A DNA stretch of 64,000 nucleotides. Source: Basidiobolus meristosporus CBS 931.73. Taxonomy: Eukaryota > Basidiobolomycota > Basidiobolomycetes > Basidiobolales > Basidiobolaceae. Shown piece by piece: positions 1-11,226 of this stretch (the stretch's first letter is position 1; each line of letters begins with the position of its first letter). The position numbers and the translations under genes are program-made. The stretch lies in NCBI GenBank assembly GCA_002104905.1, contig MCFE01000191.1, positions 62,001-126,000 on the forward strand, read 5' to 3'. A model generated the notes under the pieces. The model saw only the letters and a list, made by a program, of their open reading frames with translations, was not told the origin of the DNA and made no database searches.

Positions 1-2767
1 TGACTTATATTCCATCATATTTGGAAGCCAATATAAGTAACTTAAATGAAGAAACACCAATGCTTTGGCACAGGAGATTTGGACACATCAATTTTGATTA
101 TTTGCGTAAAATGATCAGAAATCAGCTAATTTCTGGAGTGAAAATTGATCCCCCAGCTAATTTGGAGCAATGTGAAGCCTGCATATATGGGAAACAAGCC
201 AGACAACTGTTCAAGAGCTCTGGGTTAATCAAAACTAAGAAAAAATTAGATCTAATTCACTCAGATCTGTGTGGACCTATGCAAAATTTATCCTTAGGCG
301 GGATGAAGTATTCAATCACTTTTATTGATGATTATACAAGATACACATGGGTCTACTTCATGGAGAGAAAGGAAGAAGCTCTGTCTAAGCTCAGGGAGTT
401 TAAAGCCATGGTGGAGAGAGAAACTGGTAAAAAATCAAGAAAATACGCTCTGACAATGGTGGAGAATATACCTCAAAACTCTTCATCCACTTCTACATAA
501 TTCATGGGATAAAGCAAGAGACTACTGTACCATACTCCCCACAGCAAAATGGAGTAGCAGAACCAGCTAACAGATCAATAATTGATATGGCAAGATCTAT
601 GATCCAAGATCAAAAATTATCCTATGATTTTTGGGCGGAATCAGTTGCCACTGCTGTATATCTTAAAAATAGGAGTTATAACAGAATACTTTGTGATTCT
701 ATCCATTTGAAGCATGTTATGGATACAGACCAAGTGCAGAACATCTAAGAATATTTGGGTGTACAGCATATGCCAAAAAACTGGCCGGAAATCAGTCAAA
801 ATTTGAGCCAAAAAGTGTAAAATGCATATTTTTGGGCTACTGCAATGAGAGTAAGGCATACAGACTATACAATACCAAAGCAAAGAAGCTTATCAAGTCC
901 AGGGATGTGTTGTTTTATGAAAATTCAAAATTTTCACAAAAAGTGACATCAGATGATGACAAAAATTTGATCTCAAGTCCACCAATTGTCAGGATTGAAT
1001 CAGAGCAAAACAATGAAAACTTTTTCACTCCAGAGGACTCTACAACCGTGGTTCAGCCAGAATCAGTGCCCAGGAATATCCCAGAAGTGATCATTCCAGT
1101 ATCAAATGCCTGGAGATCCAATTGGACAAGAAATAGCCCAAATTACTATATCAATGAGGGTACAAACTTAGCCTATGCCTATTCAGTCCATATTGATGAG
1201 CCCCAGACTGTAAAAGAGGCCCTAAATAGCCCTCAGACAAAGTTTTGGAGATCTGCAATGACTGAGGAATATCAGGCCCTGATGAAAAATCAAACTTGGG
1301 ACTTGGTCAAATTACCAATCAACCAAAAATCAATTGGATGCAGATGGGTCTTCAAGACAAAATACAAGGCTGATGGTACAATTGAAAGATACAAAGCAAG
1401 ACTTGTAGCCAAAGGATACTCTTAAACAAAAGGACTTGACTACACTGACACCTTTGCACCGGTAGCCAAGTTTAATCCCAACAGATTAATATTGGCTATT
1501 GCAGCCAAATATAAGTTATTATTCATCAAATGGATGTAAAAACTGCATTTTTGAATGAAGGACTTGATGAGGATGTGTATATGGACCAGCCTGATGGGTT
1601 TGTTGACCAAGATAACCCCCATTTGGTCTGCAAGCTTAAAAAGTCACTATATGGTATCAAACAATCACTGAGAGCCTGGAATTGCAAGATAGATTCTTAT
1701 TTGGAATCCTTGAGTTTCAAAAGAAGTAATGCTGACTATAGTATATACTATAAGCCAGATAGAGCAAATCCAGTTCTATTAGCTCTATATGTGCATGATG
1801 TTATTATAGCTGCCAATAACCTAGAAACATTGGAAGAGACTAAATTCAGCCTATCTAGGGAGTTCAAGATGTCTGATTTAGGAGAACTTAGTTACTACTT
1901 AGGGATTAAGTTCTCCATAGACAGAAGTACCCAGACTATTACCCTAAGCCAATCCAAGTATATTCAAGATATACTAAAGAAGTACAAAATGGAAGACTGT
2001 AAACCGGCAGCTACCCCAATGGAGACAAACATTAACTTGGTCAAAACTCAACCAAATCAAGAGAGCTTGGTGCCACCTGAAAGCCCTGACTTTCCTTATC
2101 AATCTATGGTCGGCAGTCTGATGTATACCATGCTTGGAACACGACCAGATATCTCATATTCAGTGGGAGTTGTCAGCCAACATAATCAGAACTATGGATC
2201 TGATCATATTGCAGCAGTTAAGCGGATTTTTAGATACCTAAAAGGAACTGCTGATATCTGCTTAAGATACACTTATAAGGACTCAGAACAAGATCTTGTG
2301 GGATACTCTGATGCAGATTGGGGACAAAATTTAGAAGACAGAAGATCCACCACAGGATACACCTTTCTTTATTGTAAAGGAGCAATTTCATGGAATTCAA
2401 GAAAAAACCAACCATAGCATTTTCCACCACAGAGGCAGAGTATATGGCAGCCTGTGAAGCTACAAAAGAAGCAATGTGGTTAAGAAAGCTGTTTACAGAT
2501 TTAGGCCTATGTCAAAAAACGCCTATTACTTTATTTCAAGATAATCAAGGATGCATACAATTAGGTAGAAATCCAACTTTTCATGCTAGAACCAAGCACA
2601 TAGATATTAGACATCATTTCATACGTGAAGCTATAGAGAATAACTTAGTTAGCTTAGTTTACTGTCCTACAGATGAATCAATTGCAGATATATTTACCAA
2701 GCCATTAGCTAGAGACAAGTTTGAATATCTTAGGTTAAAATTAGGACAAGTCAGTATGAACATTTAG
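1..2767 (+). pseudogene. Broken copia pol: integrase, RT, RNase H
   Basis: Segments in order are the GAG-pre-integrase zinc region and integrase start (21-500, HRRFGH and CEACIYGK), the rest of the integrase core (501-831, off frame), integrase C-terminus into the RT N-terminus (832-1425), RT (1530-2417) and RNase H (2390-2767, SDADWG and TEAEYMA). Compared with the copy at 38255-41395, one base is missing near 429, 704, 1516 and 2404, and CAA has become TAA at 1423. The RT active site reads YVHD instead of YVDD (1788-1799), a GAT to CAT change that removes a catalytic aspartate. The family normally makes one gag-pol polyprotein in the cytoplasmic particle; this copy cannot. Confidence 0.92.
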
Positions 2768-2778
2768 CTGAGTGGGAG

Positions 2779-3126
2779 TGCTGTAAAAATTTGTATTTCC
2801 ACCTAAATATTCACCTAACTTAGTCACTTATATCATCACCTTCAAATCCTAGAGAATATTGACCAAATTCCTTGTTGGGATTTACTAATATATTTTCACC
2901 AAAATACCAGGTACCCAGAACATGAAAATTCTCAAAGTTCTCTAAACAGCCCCAAACTTTGCACACATGTTCTTGGGACCTTCCTTAACCTATTCTACAT
3001 GCTTGTAATGCCAAGACCAGGTAAAAGTATAAATACTACTTTTACATTCAATAAATCATTAAGTGAAAACCACATAATCTACTTGTTCTCCCAATCACTT
3101 CCAATATCTCCAAGACTCTTACAACA
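2779..3126 (+). repeat. C1a 3' LTR
   Basis: A 348-bp LTR begins TGCTGTAAAAATTTG and ends CTCTTACAACA. A purine-rich stretch, GAGTGGGAG, lies directly upstream as the polypurine tract. It contains TATAAATA followed about 20 bp later by AATAAA, the same compact promoter and poly(A) layout as the other C1 LTRs. Confidence 0.93.
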
Positions 3127-3760
3127 CTTTGTTGGCTATCATTGCTTATTAAAGCATTATCTTCTTCCTTCTTATTGGTGCTTGATTTTCTTAATTCTTC
3201 ATCCAGGAGCCTTCCATAAATGTGCTTTAAGGTCAAATATTCAGTGCTGGACTCTAGGGCTGCTACAAGGCCCTGAAGCTCATCTGTCAGGCTATTCAGG
3301 GTGGTAACTATCACATCCTCATCAGTAGTGGGTACACCCACAGATTCCATCTCATCCACCAGCCGGCTAATTCTGCTAATTAGATTTTTCATTTCTTCTC
3401 CAGGCTGCATCTTTGTAGTAAAGAAATTTCATGTCAGATACATTTTCTTAGCAGCCAAACATGACTGGTAGGTGTCTTCTAATGCTTTCCAGGCATTCTT
3501 TGCCATTTTTGCTCTTGAGCATTGAACCAGCAATTTGTCTTTAACATTGAGGCAAATGCAATTAAAGGCACTTGGTTCTTTCTTCTGGTACCTTAAGACT
3601 TCCTCTCCCACATTTTTAGGAGAGTATTCTTCTCCCATGATAATATCCCAAAGGCCTCTTTCTTCTAGCAGCATCTTCATCTTCACCTTCCACACTTAGT
3701 AGTTAGTGCCATCCAACATTTCAGCAGAGGGAAAAATTCCCATGATACCAGTAGTGACAT
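3127..3760 (-). pseudogene. C1b gag fragment (UBN2/Retrotran_gag_2 type)
   Basis: On the minus strand this reads as the copia gag N-terminus (LDGTNY, VWKVKMKMLLEERGLWDI) through the LVDEMESVGVPTTDEDVI region. The same domain is intact at 37425-38063. An in-frame stop replaces the glutamine after LDGTNY (a CAA-to-TAG type change near 3698), and a frame change near 3415 separates 3429-3695 from 3048-3410. Gag would form the particle and package RNA; this piece is dead. Confidence 0.87.
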
Positions 3761-3790
3761 TGTAGTGAGTGACAGCTTGGGGGTATATCC

Positions 3791-4139
3791 TGTTGTAAGA
3801 GTCTTGGAGATATTTGATGTGACTGGGAGAACAAGTAGATTGTGTAGTTTTCACTTAATGATTTATTGAATGTAAAAGCATTGTTTATATGCTTACATGG
3901 TCTTGGCATAACAAGTATATAGTATAGGCTAAGAAAGGTCCCAAGAACATGTGTGCAAAGTTTGGGGCTGTTTAGTTAACTTTAAGAATTTTCATGTTCT
4001 GGGTACCTGGTATTTTGATGAAGATATTCCAGGTAAGTCCCAACAAGGAATTTGGTCAATATTCTCTAGGATTTGAAGGTGATGATCTAAGTGACTAAGT
4101 TAGGTGAATTCTTAGGTGGAATTACACACTTTTGCAACA
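3791..4139 (-). repeat. C1b 5' LTR
   Basis: A 349-bp LTR reads TGTTGTAAGAGTC at its left end and TTTTGCAACA at its right end on the plus strand, the reverse complement of the C1 LTR. It is more diverged than the LTRs at 37072 and 41407. Confidence 0.9.
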
Positions 4140-5535
4140 TTTGAGATACCAGAGAAATTTGAAAGAATTGGCAAGATATTACAGAGTATCTGCTTCCCTA
4201 GGTACCTCTCATGAGCTCCAATCAATATTTGTACGCATATGCAACAATAAAAATGCAAAGACTGGATGAACTGGATATGAGTTTATTCAAGTGGCATTCT
4301 AAAACCATTTCTCCCAAGAGTACACTGGAAGCATTGGGGGTCATATGTGGATATTGTATGCATATTCATTCAGAAGCAGATCACCAATGCCAATTTGATG
4401 CATTTACAGCTGTTGTGCAAGGAGTTTGTATTGGGATTTGAGTGGCTATACTACAAATATAAAGCTCAATGTGTAGATCTATGCTGATACTGTATCAATA
4501 CTCTACTCCATCTTGCTTGGTATGCGGAGAATATTGGGCCTTGCTTCACATTGTGGGAGTTTCCTATGGAGCAGATGTGTGGGGAGATAGGAAGACAAGT
4601 CAAGTTGCAAGTACTACCATATCCCAATCTCATCAAGAATAATACCTTCAAGTCCATTATGGATGTAATGAGTTGGCCCATGGAGGACAGCCAGGAAGAG
4701 TTTGACAATAATGAGGACAGATGTACACATGCAGACACCTATGCCTATAGCATTAAGGAGTCAAGCAGCCCCAATGAGTGGGTAATTAGTTAAGTAATGC
4801 AAAGCTGGGTTGGGAGCAGCAAGCAACTTATTTTTAATAGGAAAACTCTACCAAGGTATGCTGGATTTCTCATGGTCACAAGCCAACTTCTACACCACTC
4901 AATACAGAATTCACACATACAAGAGCCAGACTGCACCAATAAGTGGGACTAGAATCCAGCTGGGACAAGGAATATATTGGCCAAATACCAATAAGTTCTT
5001 GGGAATATTCAGGAGGTATTCATAGCAGAAGTGGCAACAACAAAGCATATGTTTGCAAAATGTATAGGTAACCAGCAGTACAAGGTACATGGAAACTATG
5101 TAAGCATCACACCAAAAACTGTAAAGCTGAGGTGAAAGAAGTATGTCAATTGTGGCCAGTGTGTGCATTTGTAGAAGTAAGTAAGCAAGAGGCCGTGTTT
5201 TTTTTTGATTCAAACTATATGTGGAATACCCAAGGTAGTAGTGGGTAAGCAAATAAAGAGGGGTGATTCTACAGTGGAATATATGAATAGCATAAGGTGA
5301 GGTAGAAACAGCAAATACCATTTGGTAAATTGTTATAGTAGCATTATACAGAACTAACTATAGGCCGCAATACTGCTGTAATAATGCCTTGAGTGTCTTG
5401 CTGTGAGGCAGTTGAAATACCATCAAACGTCTTGCCAGATAAGGCAATTGGATGAACTGACCAGTTAGATCCATTTAAAATAGTTGTTGAATGCATTAAG
5501 TCCACAACAGTGCCATGCAAGTATTGTTACAGCAC
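4140..5535 (+). pseudogene. Plavaka/KDZ-like transposase relic
   Basis: Three readable pieces (4211-4441, 4551-4793, 4810-5025) and a tail to about 5535 recur in the same order at 56970-57780 plus 58680-59270, and at 36510-37071 plus 41755-41960. The piece at 4551 reads WEFPMEQMCGEIGRQVK, then LPYPNLI. This matches the pattern Y/FPMERxCG...HPYASL that I know from the C-terminal part of fungal Plavaka-type (KDZ superfamily) transposases. The tail contains AEVATTKHMF and FVEVSKQEA in shifting frames, consistent with the same C-terminal region. Many stops and frameshifts are present. The family assignment is from memory of the motif and is moderate; that this is a decayed repeated coding sequence is firm. 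Confidence 0.6.
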
Positions 5536-5724
5536 TAATCAAGCCCTGTCAAGTTTATAGCTTTATTTAGCGGGATAATTAACAAAATGCTGTTGTGATC
5601 CCATCACAAGATTGTCAAGAGGGTCACTTATTCCAAGCTGCTGATATTATGATGGTCTCCAGATGGGATCCTGACGGCTGATCTGGATTGGATCCACCCT
5701 GGGACCAAATTATTTTTCATAGTG
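5536..5724. other. Unassigned sequence
   Basis: No ORF or repeat that I can place. It sits between the end of the Plavaka-like relic and the start of recognisable copia integrase. Confidence 0.5.
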
Positions 5725-7690
5725 GATGGTGGAGAGTATAACTAAAAGCTGCTCATACACTTCTACAAGACTCATGGAATAAAGAAAGAGAGTACTGTCC
5801 CATACTCCACACATCCAAATGGAGTGACCAAGTCTGCAAATATATCAATAACTAATATGGCAAGATCTAAAATCCAGGATCATAAATTTTCCCATGGATT
5901 TTGGCCAGGATCAGTTGCAATAGCTGTGTACCTTGGAAATACAAGTTATAGCAGATTACTTAATGCTTCCACTCCATTTGAGGCATAGTGTGGATGCATA
6001 CCAAGGGCAGAGCATCTTTGAATACTTTGTTGAATAGAGTAGGCCAAGAAACTGCCTGGAAATCAATAAATACTTGAGTCCAAAGTGTAAAATGCTTACT
6101 CTCAGGCTACAGCAACAAGAGTTGTGGTAATGGAAAGTATTCCATTACTACAATATCTCTAAACCAATATTGCACTCATTTCTTTATTTTGCTTTTTGCT
6201 ATTGTAACACACAAGAGAAAGATCAAGAATTTCCAACTTTGAAGAGCAAATGCTCCAGACCCTGACAAGCAATCCACCCAAGAATATTATGTCATACAGA
6301 ACACGTAGTAGCCAACACATGTTTCAAATTACAGCTCATTTGAAGCAGTACTTAAGGAGTTATGACCAAAAGAGTGCAACTATTATATATACTATGCCTT
6401 ATTGCTAGGATTACTATGGTGACTTTGATCGCGTGTAACTTTTGAACCAGCCAATCAAATCACGTGAAATTTTCACAGGTGCTGCGCCTATGTCCGATCT
6501 GCGCCACTGCAAAAATTTTAGCTTTGTATCACGTGTATTGCTTGCGCAATTGCCCAAAAACTTTGATCCTTCAAAATTTTCATATATATGACTTCCCCAG
6601 CTGAAAAATAAAGGGAGAGCCTCTCTTTCCAGAATCTCCACACTACAATTACAAGTTTAAAGGTTATAAGACTTCCCCTGCATCACTTGCACTGTTGAGT
6701 ATTCTGACTTTGATTGGTACTACATCAGTAAAGAGACTGCAAAGCTCACAAGAATCCAATCTAAGTTCTACAAGAAACTACCACTTTTCTGTCGGAAAAG
6801 TCCCCTCTAAGAAACCCCTTTACTCTAAAGACACCCCTTTAGACACCCCTTTAGTCTAAAGACCCCTTTAGAGACCCCTTTAAGAAACCCCTTTACTCTA
6901 AAGAAGCCCCTTTAGGCACCCCTTTAGTGTAAAGTCCACTTTAGAGACCACTACAAGAAGCCCCTTTACTCTAAAGACACCCCTTTAGACACCCCTTTAG
7001 GTCTAAAGACCCCTTTAGAGACTTCTACAACACACCCCTTTAGGTTAAAGGGGAGTTCAGAACTTCCATATTAGGAAATATTTTCTCAGAAAGGAAAGTG
7101 ACTTCCAAATAAGGAAAAGTTACTATAAAAGTAAATAAGCCCATTAGTCAACAGAAGGTCAGAACACTGCTGTAGAAGTGATAAACACTGCCTACAGTAT
7201 ATTTTGAGCCCAAGATTGAGGAAATTAGTGAAAGTTATATCTTCTATCGGTATATCAAACTCCCAATAAACTATTTCAGTATTAGCATACTGGAAGTTGT
7301 TGCATATTGTTGATTAGCCTCTGCGTTGTAGAACAAGTCCCAAACTAATCATAATACAACACAACAGAGTACAGCCTTTAGACTGTATGATGCAGAAGCA
7401 AAGATGCTAATTAAATATAGAGGTATGCTGCTGGATGAGTATCTAAGCATACACAACAAAAAGAATCAGATGATGATCAAGATCTGGTCTCAAATCTACC
7501 AACAGTCAGGATTAAAGCAGAGTAAGGCTGTCAGAGTTTTTCACTCCAGAGAGCTCTGCAGCTATAGTTCAGCCCAATTGAGTACCCAGGAATATTGCAG
7601 AAGTAAGAATTGCAGTATTGCAAGGCTGGACATCATACTAACTGGAAAATGCTCAGGGACAATACTAATGATGGCACAAAATTAGCCATG
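5725..7690 (+). mobile_element. Heavily decayed C1-like copia fragment, split by an LTR
   Basis: 5725-6122 aligns with C1 integrase (ATGGTGGAGAGTATAAC, then KESTVPYST-like sequence). After an inserted G1 LTR (6123-7366) the alignment resumes at 7367-7690 in the integrase C-terminal region (SPESSAAIVQP-like). Divergence is far higher than among the other C1 copies, so this is the oldest copia copy here. No LTR of its own is visible. The ORF at 7404-7685 is a chance open stretch in the decayed region. Confidence 0.8.
6123..7366 (+). repeat. G1 solo LTR
   Basis: A 1244-bp solo LTR begins TGTGGTAATGG and ends ACAACACAACA, with a 4-bp target duplication GAGT at 6119-6122 and 7367-7370. It matches the LTR of the G1 element at 59940-61177. 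It starts with a short palindrome (GTAATGGAA/TTCCATTAC), holds a CCAAT box and two CACGTG sites (6461 and 6530), a TATATAT box, and a dense CCCCTTTAG array (6793-7048). The antisense 75-codon ORF at 6414-6641 is shared with other copies but only because the LTRs are similar. Confidence 0.93.
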
Positions 7691-8314
7691 ATTAATAATC
7701 ACTTAGCCAGTAAGAAAAGTGTATAAGGGAGGCTATCCCTCAACAATAAATCATCATCCCATTTATCAATATACCAGCTTGTTGATTAGTGCAATCACTG
7801 CTACCTGCTACTACCTGTACTTCCAACCCCAGACCACAGGACACTCCCAGGAAACTGTGCTGACAGCCAACTGACCTTGAAGGCACTACTTGTGAGGAAC
7901 ACTCAGAGTAGGTATATTTTATTATAGTTGATTCTTTCCCAAGTTTGTTTTTGTACAGGCAAAGATACTTTTCTATCTTTGTAACTATTGACCACAGCTG
8001 CATTCTGTATCAAGTCTCTGCTGGTGGAGTTTACAGTTGTTTTGACTTTGGAAGCTTTAGTACATTGTCATCTCAAAGGATGCTGAACCCAGCACATACT
8101 TTTGTTAAAATGTCAACTAAGTTGAGGATTGTAGCTCAATAGTTTTCCCTTGACAAGCTTGTGGCTTTATTCCCCTTCACATTAGATTAGAGACAGAACC
8201 CAAGTATTCCTAGCAAGCCTTTGTCAGAGGTTATCACACCCAGTGAACACCCCACACACAAAACACTTGAGAAGTGTTGGGCATATCTCTCCCTTGGACC
8301 TATACACCACCACA
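7686..8314 (+). repeat. Family Y LTR, 5'-truncated
   Basis: This aligns with the 3' two thirds of the LTRs at 47603-48679 and 52303-53353. It includes the GTATATAAGGGAGGC promoter-like box near 7720 and ends ATACACCACCACA. The 5' part is missing. The small ORFs inside it are not conserved between copies. Confidence 0.82.
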
Positions 8315-8438
8315 ATGGTCTTAGCATTACAAACACGTTCTTGTTTGATTATCAATGATTATTAAGGCATTTTCTTCTACCTTCATATTGGTGCTTGATT
8401 CTCTTAATTCTTTGTCCAGGAGCCTCCCATATGGTGTA
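8315..8438 (-). pseudogene. Patchwork of C1 LTR and gag pieces
   Basis: 8315-8340 resembles a scrap of C1 LTR (TGGTCTTAGCATTACAAACAC). 8350-8438 is the gag C-terminal end on the minus strand (the LLDEELRKSS region). It joins the next LTR directly, so most of gag and the primer site are deleted. Confidence 0.65.
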
Positions 8439-8661
8439 AGAGTCTTGGAGATATTGGAAGTGATTGGGAGGACAAGTAGACTGTGTGGTTTTCACTTAAT
8501 GATTTATTGCATGCAAAAGTAGTATTTATACTTTACATGGTCCTGACATAACAAGCACATCAAAAAGGTTTAGGAAGTGTTGTGTTGTATTATGATTAGT
8601 TTGGGGCTTGTTCTACAATGTAGAGGCTAATCAACAATATACAACAACTTTTAGTATGCTA

Positions 8662-9173
8662 TGTTATGAATAGACAGAAGGCAGGAGAGTAGAACTAGGC
8701 AAGGCAGGACCAGGAAAGGACTTATGTGTGGATCAACAAGGCAAGGCTGTTTATTCAAGACCTGTGTTTATCAGACTGTGGAATACTTAAGGGGGGATAG
8801 GATTATATATACATTTTAGCTATACTGATGCCAAGAGATATTGGCTAATACTAATGCGGTTGTGGGGTGAGGCACAGCAATGGTGCTGGGGATGATAACA
8901 TAGATGACACGGCACTGAAACCAGATGGGGAAATGGGATGGGTCACCTGATCATGCGGCTAAGTCATGTGACCTGGTATTTCCATATATGGTACTGAGCT
9001 ATGAAAAATACAATGGGAAGCTTCCATGGAATGTTCCATTGTGTAACAATGGTTTGGAATGGACAGGAACTTTCTGGAAGGATGGTAGAAAGTTCCAGAA
9101 GGAATCTCTTAGAAATTGAGCTAGGAAGCTGAAACTTGGCATGGGTGCTCATGGTTGTCATGTGATCATGACA
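8662..9173 (-). repeat. Family Z solo LTR
   Basis: A 512-bp insert has ends TGTTATGA and TCATGACA and a perfect 5-bp duplication TGCTA (8657-8661 and 9174-9178). Without the insert, the G1 LTR sequence ...AGTATGCTAATACTG is restored. On the minus strand a TATATATAATCC box precedes AATAAA, so the LTR is read leftwards. A second, older copy lies at 56455-56963. No internal region for this family is in the window. Confidence 0.9.
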
Positions 9174-9800
9174 TGCTAATACTGAAGTAATTTATTGGGA
9201 GTTTGATACATCAATAGAAGATCTAACTTTCAATAATATCCTCAATCTTAGGCTCAAAACATACTATCAGCAGTGTTTCTCACTTCTACAGCAGTGTTCT
9301 AACCTTCTATCAACTAATGGGCTTATTTACTTTTATAGTAAATTTTACTTACTTGGAAGTCACTTTCCTTTCTGACAAATACTTCCTGATATGGAAATTC
9401 TGAACTCCCCTTCATCCTAAAGGGGTGTGTTGTAGCAGTCTCTAAAGGGATCTTTAGACCTAAAGGGGGGTCTGTAGAGTAAAGGGGCCTCTTGTAGTGG
9501 TCTCTAAAGTGGAATTTACACTAAAGTGGTGCTTAAAGGGGCTTCTTTAGAGTAAAGGGGTTTCTTAAAGGGGTCTTTGGACTAGAGGGGTGTCTTTGGA
9601 GTAAAGGGGTTTCTAAGAGGGGACTTTTCCAACTAAAAAGTGGCAGTTTCTTATAGAACTTAGATTGGATTCTTGTAAGCTTTGCGGTCTCTTTACCAAT
9701 GTAGAACCAATCAAAGTCAGAATACTCAACAGTGCAAGTGATGAAGGGGAAGTCATATATATGAAATTTCTGAAGGATCAAAGTTTTTGGGCAAATGCGC

Positions 9801-10604
9801 TGTGGTGGTGTAGAGGTACTCCTGGGAGAAGCTACACAACTCAAGGTGTGAGAGGTGTCTGATTGGTGCAATAACCTCTGTGTCTAAACTGCTGGTGTCT
9901 TTGTCAATATGTCACTATGGTAAAAGCTCCTGCTTCTCTAGCTTCCTAGGTGCTCCAAGTGTCTCCAAAGGCCTCTGTGTGTCTTGTGCACTAGCCTGAA
10001 AAGCTCCTTGATGGCAGGTCTGAGATGTACTGTTGAAGGCAGGTGCAGTGATCAACTGCTACTCAATAAGGTAGAAGTGTTACTGATAGAAGGGATGATT
10101 TATTGATGAGGGATTGCTTTCCCTTATATACTTTTCCTGATTGCCAAGTGATTTGTAATGAAAAGGTTCTAGAAGATTCTAGGCATCAGTGGAGTTCTTG
10201 ATGACATCACTATGAGCTAAAAATATGCCAAGAATGTCCTGGAAGGTTCTAAAAGGTACAGCACATTCAACCAATCAGGAATCAGTAGTCTGAAGCCTGT
10301 GTAACATAGATATACCATATATGGTATTGAAATGGTAGGGATGGTAACACAGACCTAGGTCATGTGTCATGGGTACTGAAGCGGGTAATTGCCTTATGTA
10401 GATACATATACTGATCAGAAAGCTGAATAACATCTGGGATAACTAATGCTAATAACTAATCAGGGTAAACATCATATGGGGATAATACTGATAATATGGG
10501 CAAAAGAAGAATGAGATAATGCTGATAAGATAAAATATGGATAAGTATATCATAATGACTATATGAATAAACTTGTCTGTGGTAGATATGTTCACCCTAC
10601 CACA
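9801..10604 (-). repeat. Family Y-type solo LTR with GCGC duplication
   Basis: An 804-bp insert with ends TGTGGTGGTGT and CCTACCACA interrupts the G1 LTR at its GCGC site. The duplication GCGC is at 9797-9800 and 10605-10608. The minus strand carries the GTATATAAGGGAAAG promoter box seen in the other Y LTRs. It is shorter and more diverged than those at 47603 and 52303, so it may be a subfamily. Confidence 0.88.
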
Positions 10605-11226
10605 GCGCAAGCAATACACATGATACAAAGCTAAATGTTGCAGCAGCGTAGATCAGATATAGGCAAAGAACCTGTGAAAATTTCACCAGATTTGATTGGC
10701 TGGTTCAAAAGTTACATGCAATCAAAGTCACCATAGTAATCCTAGCAATAGTGGCCTAGTATATATAATAATTAGACTCTTTTGGTCATAACTCCTTAAG
10801 TACAGCTTCAAATGAGCTGTGATCTGAAACATGTGTTGGCTACTGCATGTTCTGTATGACATAATATTCTTGGGTGGATTGCTAGTCAGGGTCTGGAGTA
10901 TTTGTCCTTTAAAGTTGGAATTTCTTGATCTTTCACTTGTGTGCTACAATAGCAAAATAAAGAAATGAGTGCAATATTGATTTTGAGATATTGTAGTAAT
11001 GGAATACCTTCCATTACCACAGAAGGTTCTAAGAGCATGTGTAAAAAGATTGGGGCTGTTTGGATAACTTTGAGAATTTTCAAGTTCTGGGTACCTGGTC
11101 TCTGGTGAAAATGCTCTGGGTAAATCCCAACAAGAAATTTGGTCAGTATTCTCTAGAATTTGAAGGAAATGATCTAGGTGACTAAGTTAGGTGAATATTT
11201 AGATGGAATTACAAATTCTTACAACA

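Larger units (their letters stand above)
1..3126 (+). mobile_element. Ty1/copia element C1a, 3' part
   Basis: This is the 3' portion of a copia-type LTR retrotransposon that enters from the left edge of the window. It carries integrase, reverse transcriptase and RNase H in copia order (IN before RT), followed by a 348-bp LTR. It aligns along its whole length with the better-preserved copy at 37072-41754. Its right end abuts the inside of an oppositely oriented C1 gag at 3127, so C1a probably inserted into C1b. The 5' LTR and gag lie outside the window. It is inactive: four single-base deletions and one nonsense change are visible against the other copy. Confidence 0.93.
3127..4139 (-). mobile_element. 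Ty1/copia element C1b, gag end
   Basis: This is the 5' end of a minus-strand C1 element: 5' LTR at 3791-4139, then gag running leftwards to 3127. The rest of the element would lie left of the window, beyond the inserted C1a. The primer-binding site next to the LTR (3779-3790) is degenerate, GGATATACCCCC on the minus strand. Confidence 0.9.
8578..11021 (-). repeat. G1 LTR (minus), itself holding two other LTRs
   Basis: On the plus strand it starts TGTTGTGTTGTATTATG and ends CCATTACCACA, the reverse complement of the G1 LTR, with a 4-bp GAAG duplication. It is interrupted by the Z LTR (8662-9173) and a Y-family LTR (9801-10604). Many CpG sites that the young copy at 59940 keeps have become TpG or CpA here; one CACGTG, for example, is now CACATG. 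The CTAAAGGGG array lies at about 9398-9640. Confidence 0.9.
8439..11226 (-). repeat. C1d 3' LTR interrupted by a G1 LTR
   Basis: The LTR runs 8439-8577 and resumes at 11022-11226. The split point carries a GAAG duplication (8574-8577 and 11022-11025), matching the uninterrupted LTR sequence TTAGGAAGGTCCC in other copies. Confidence 0.88.
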
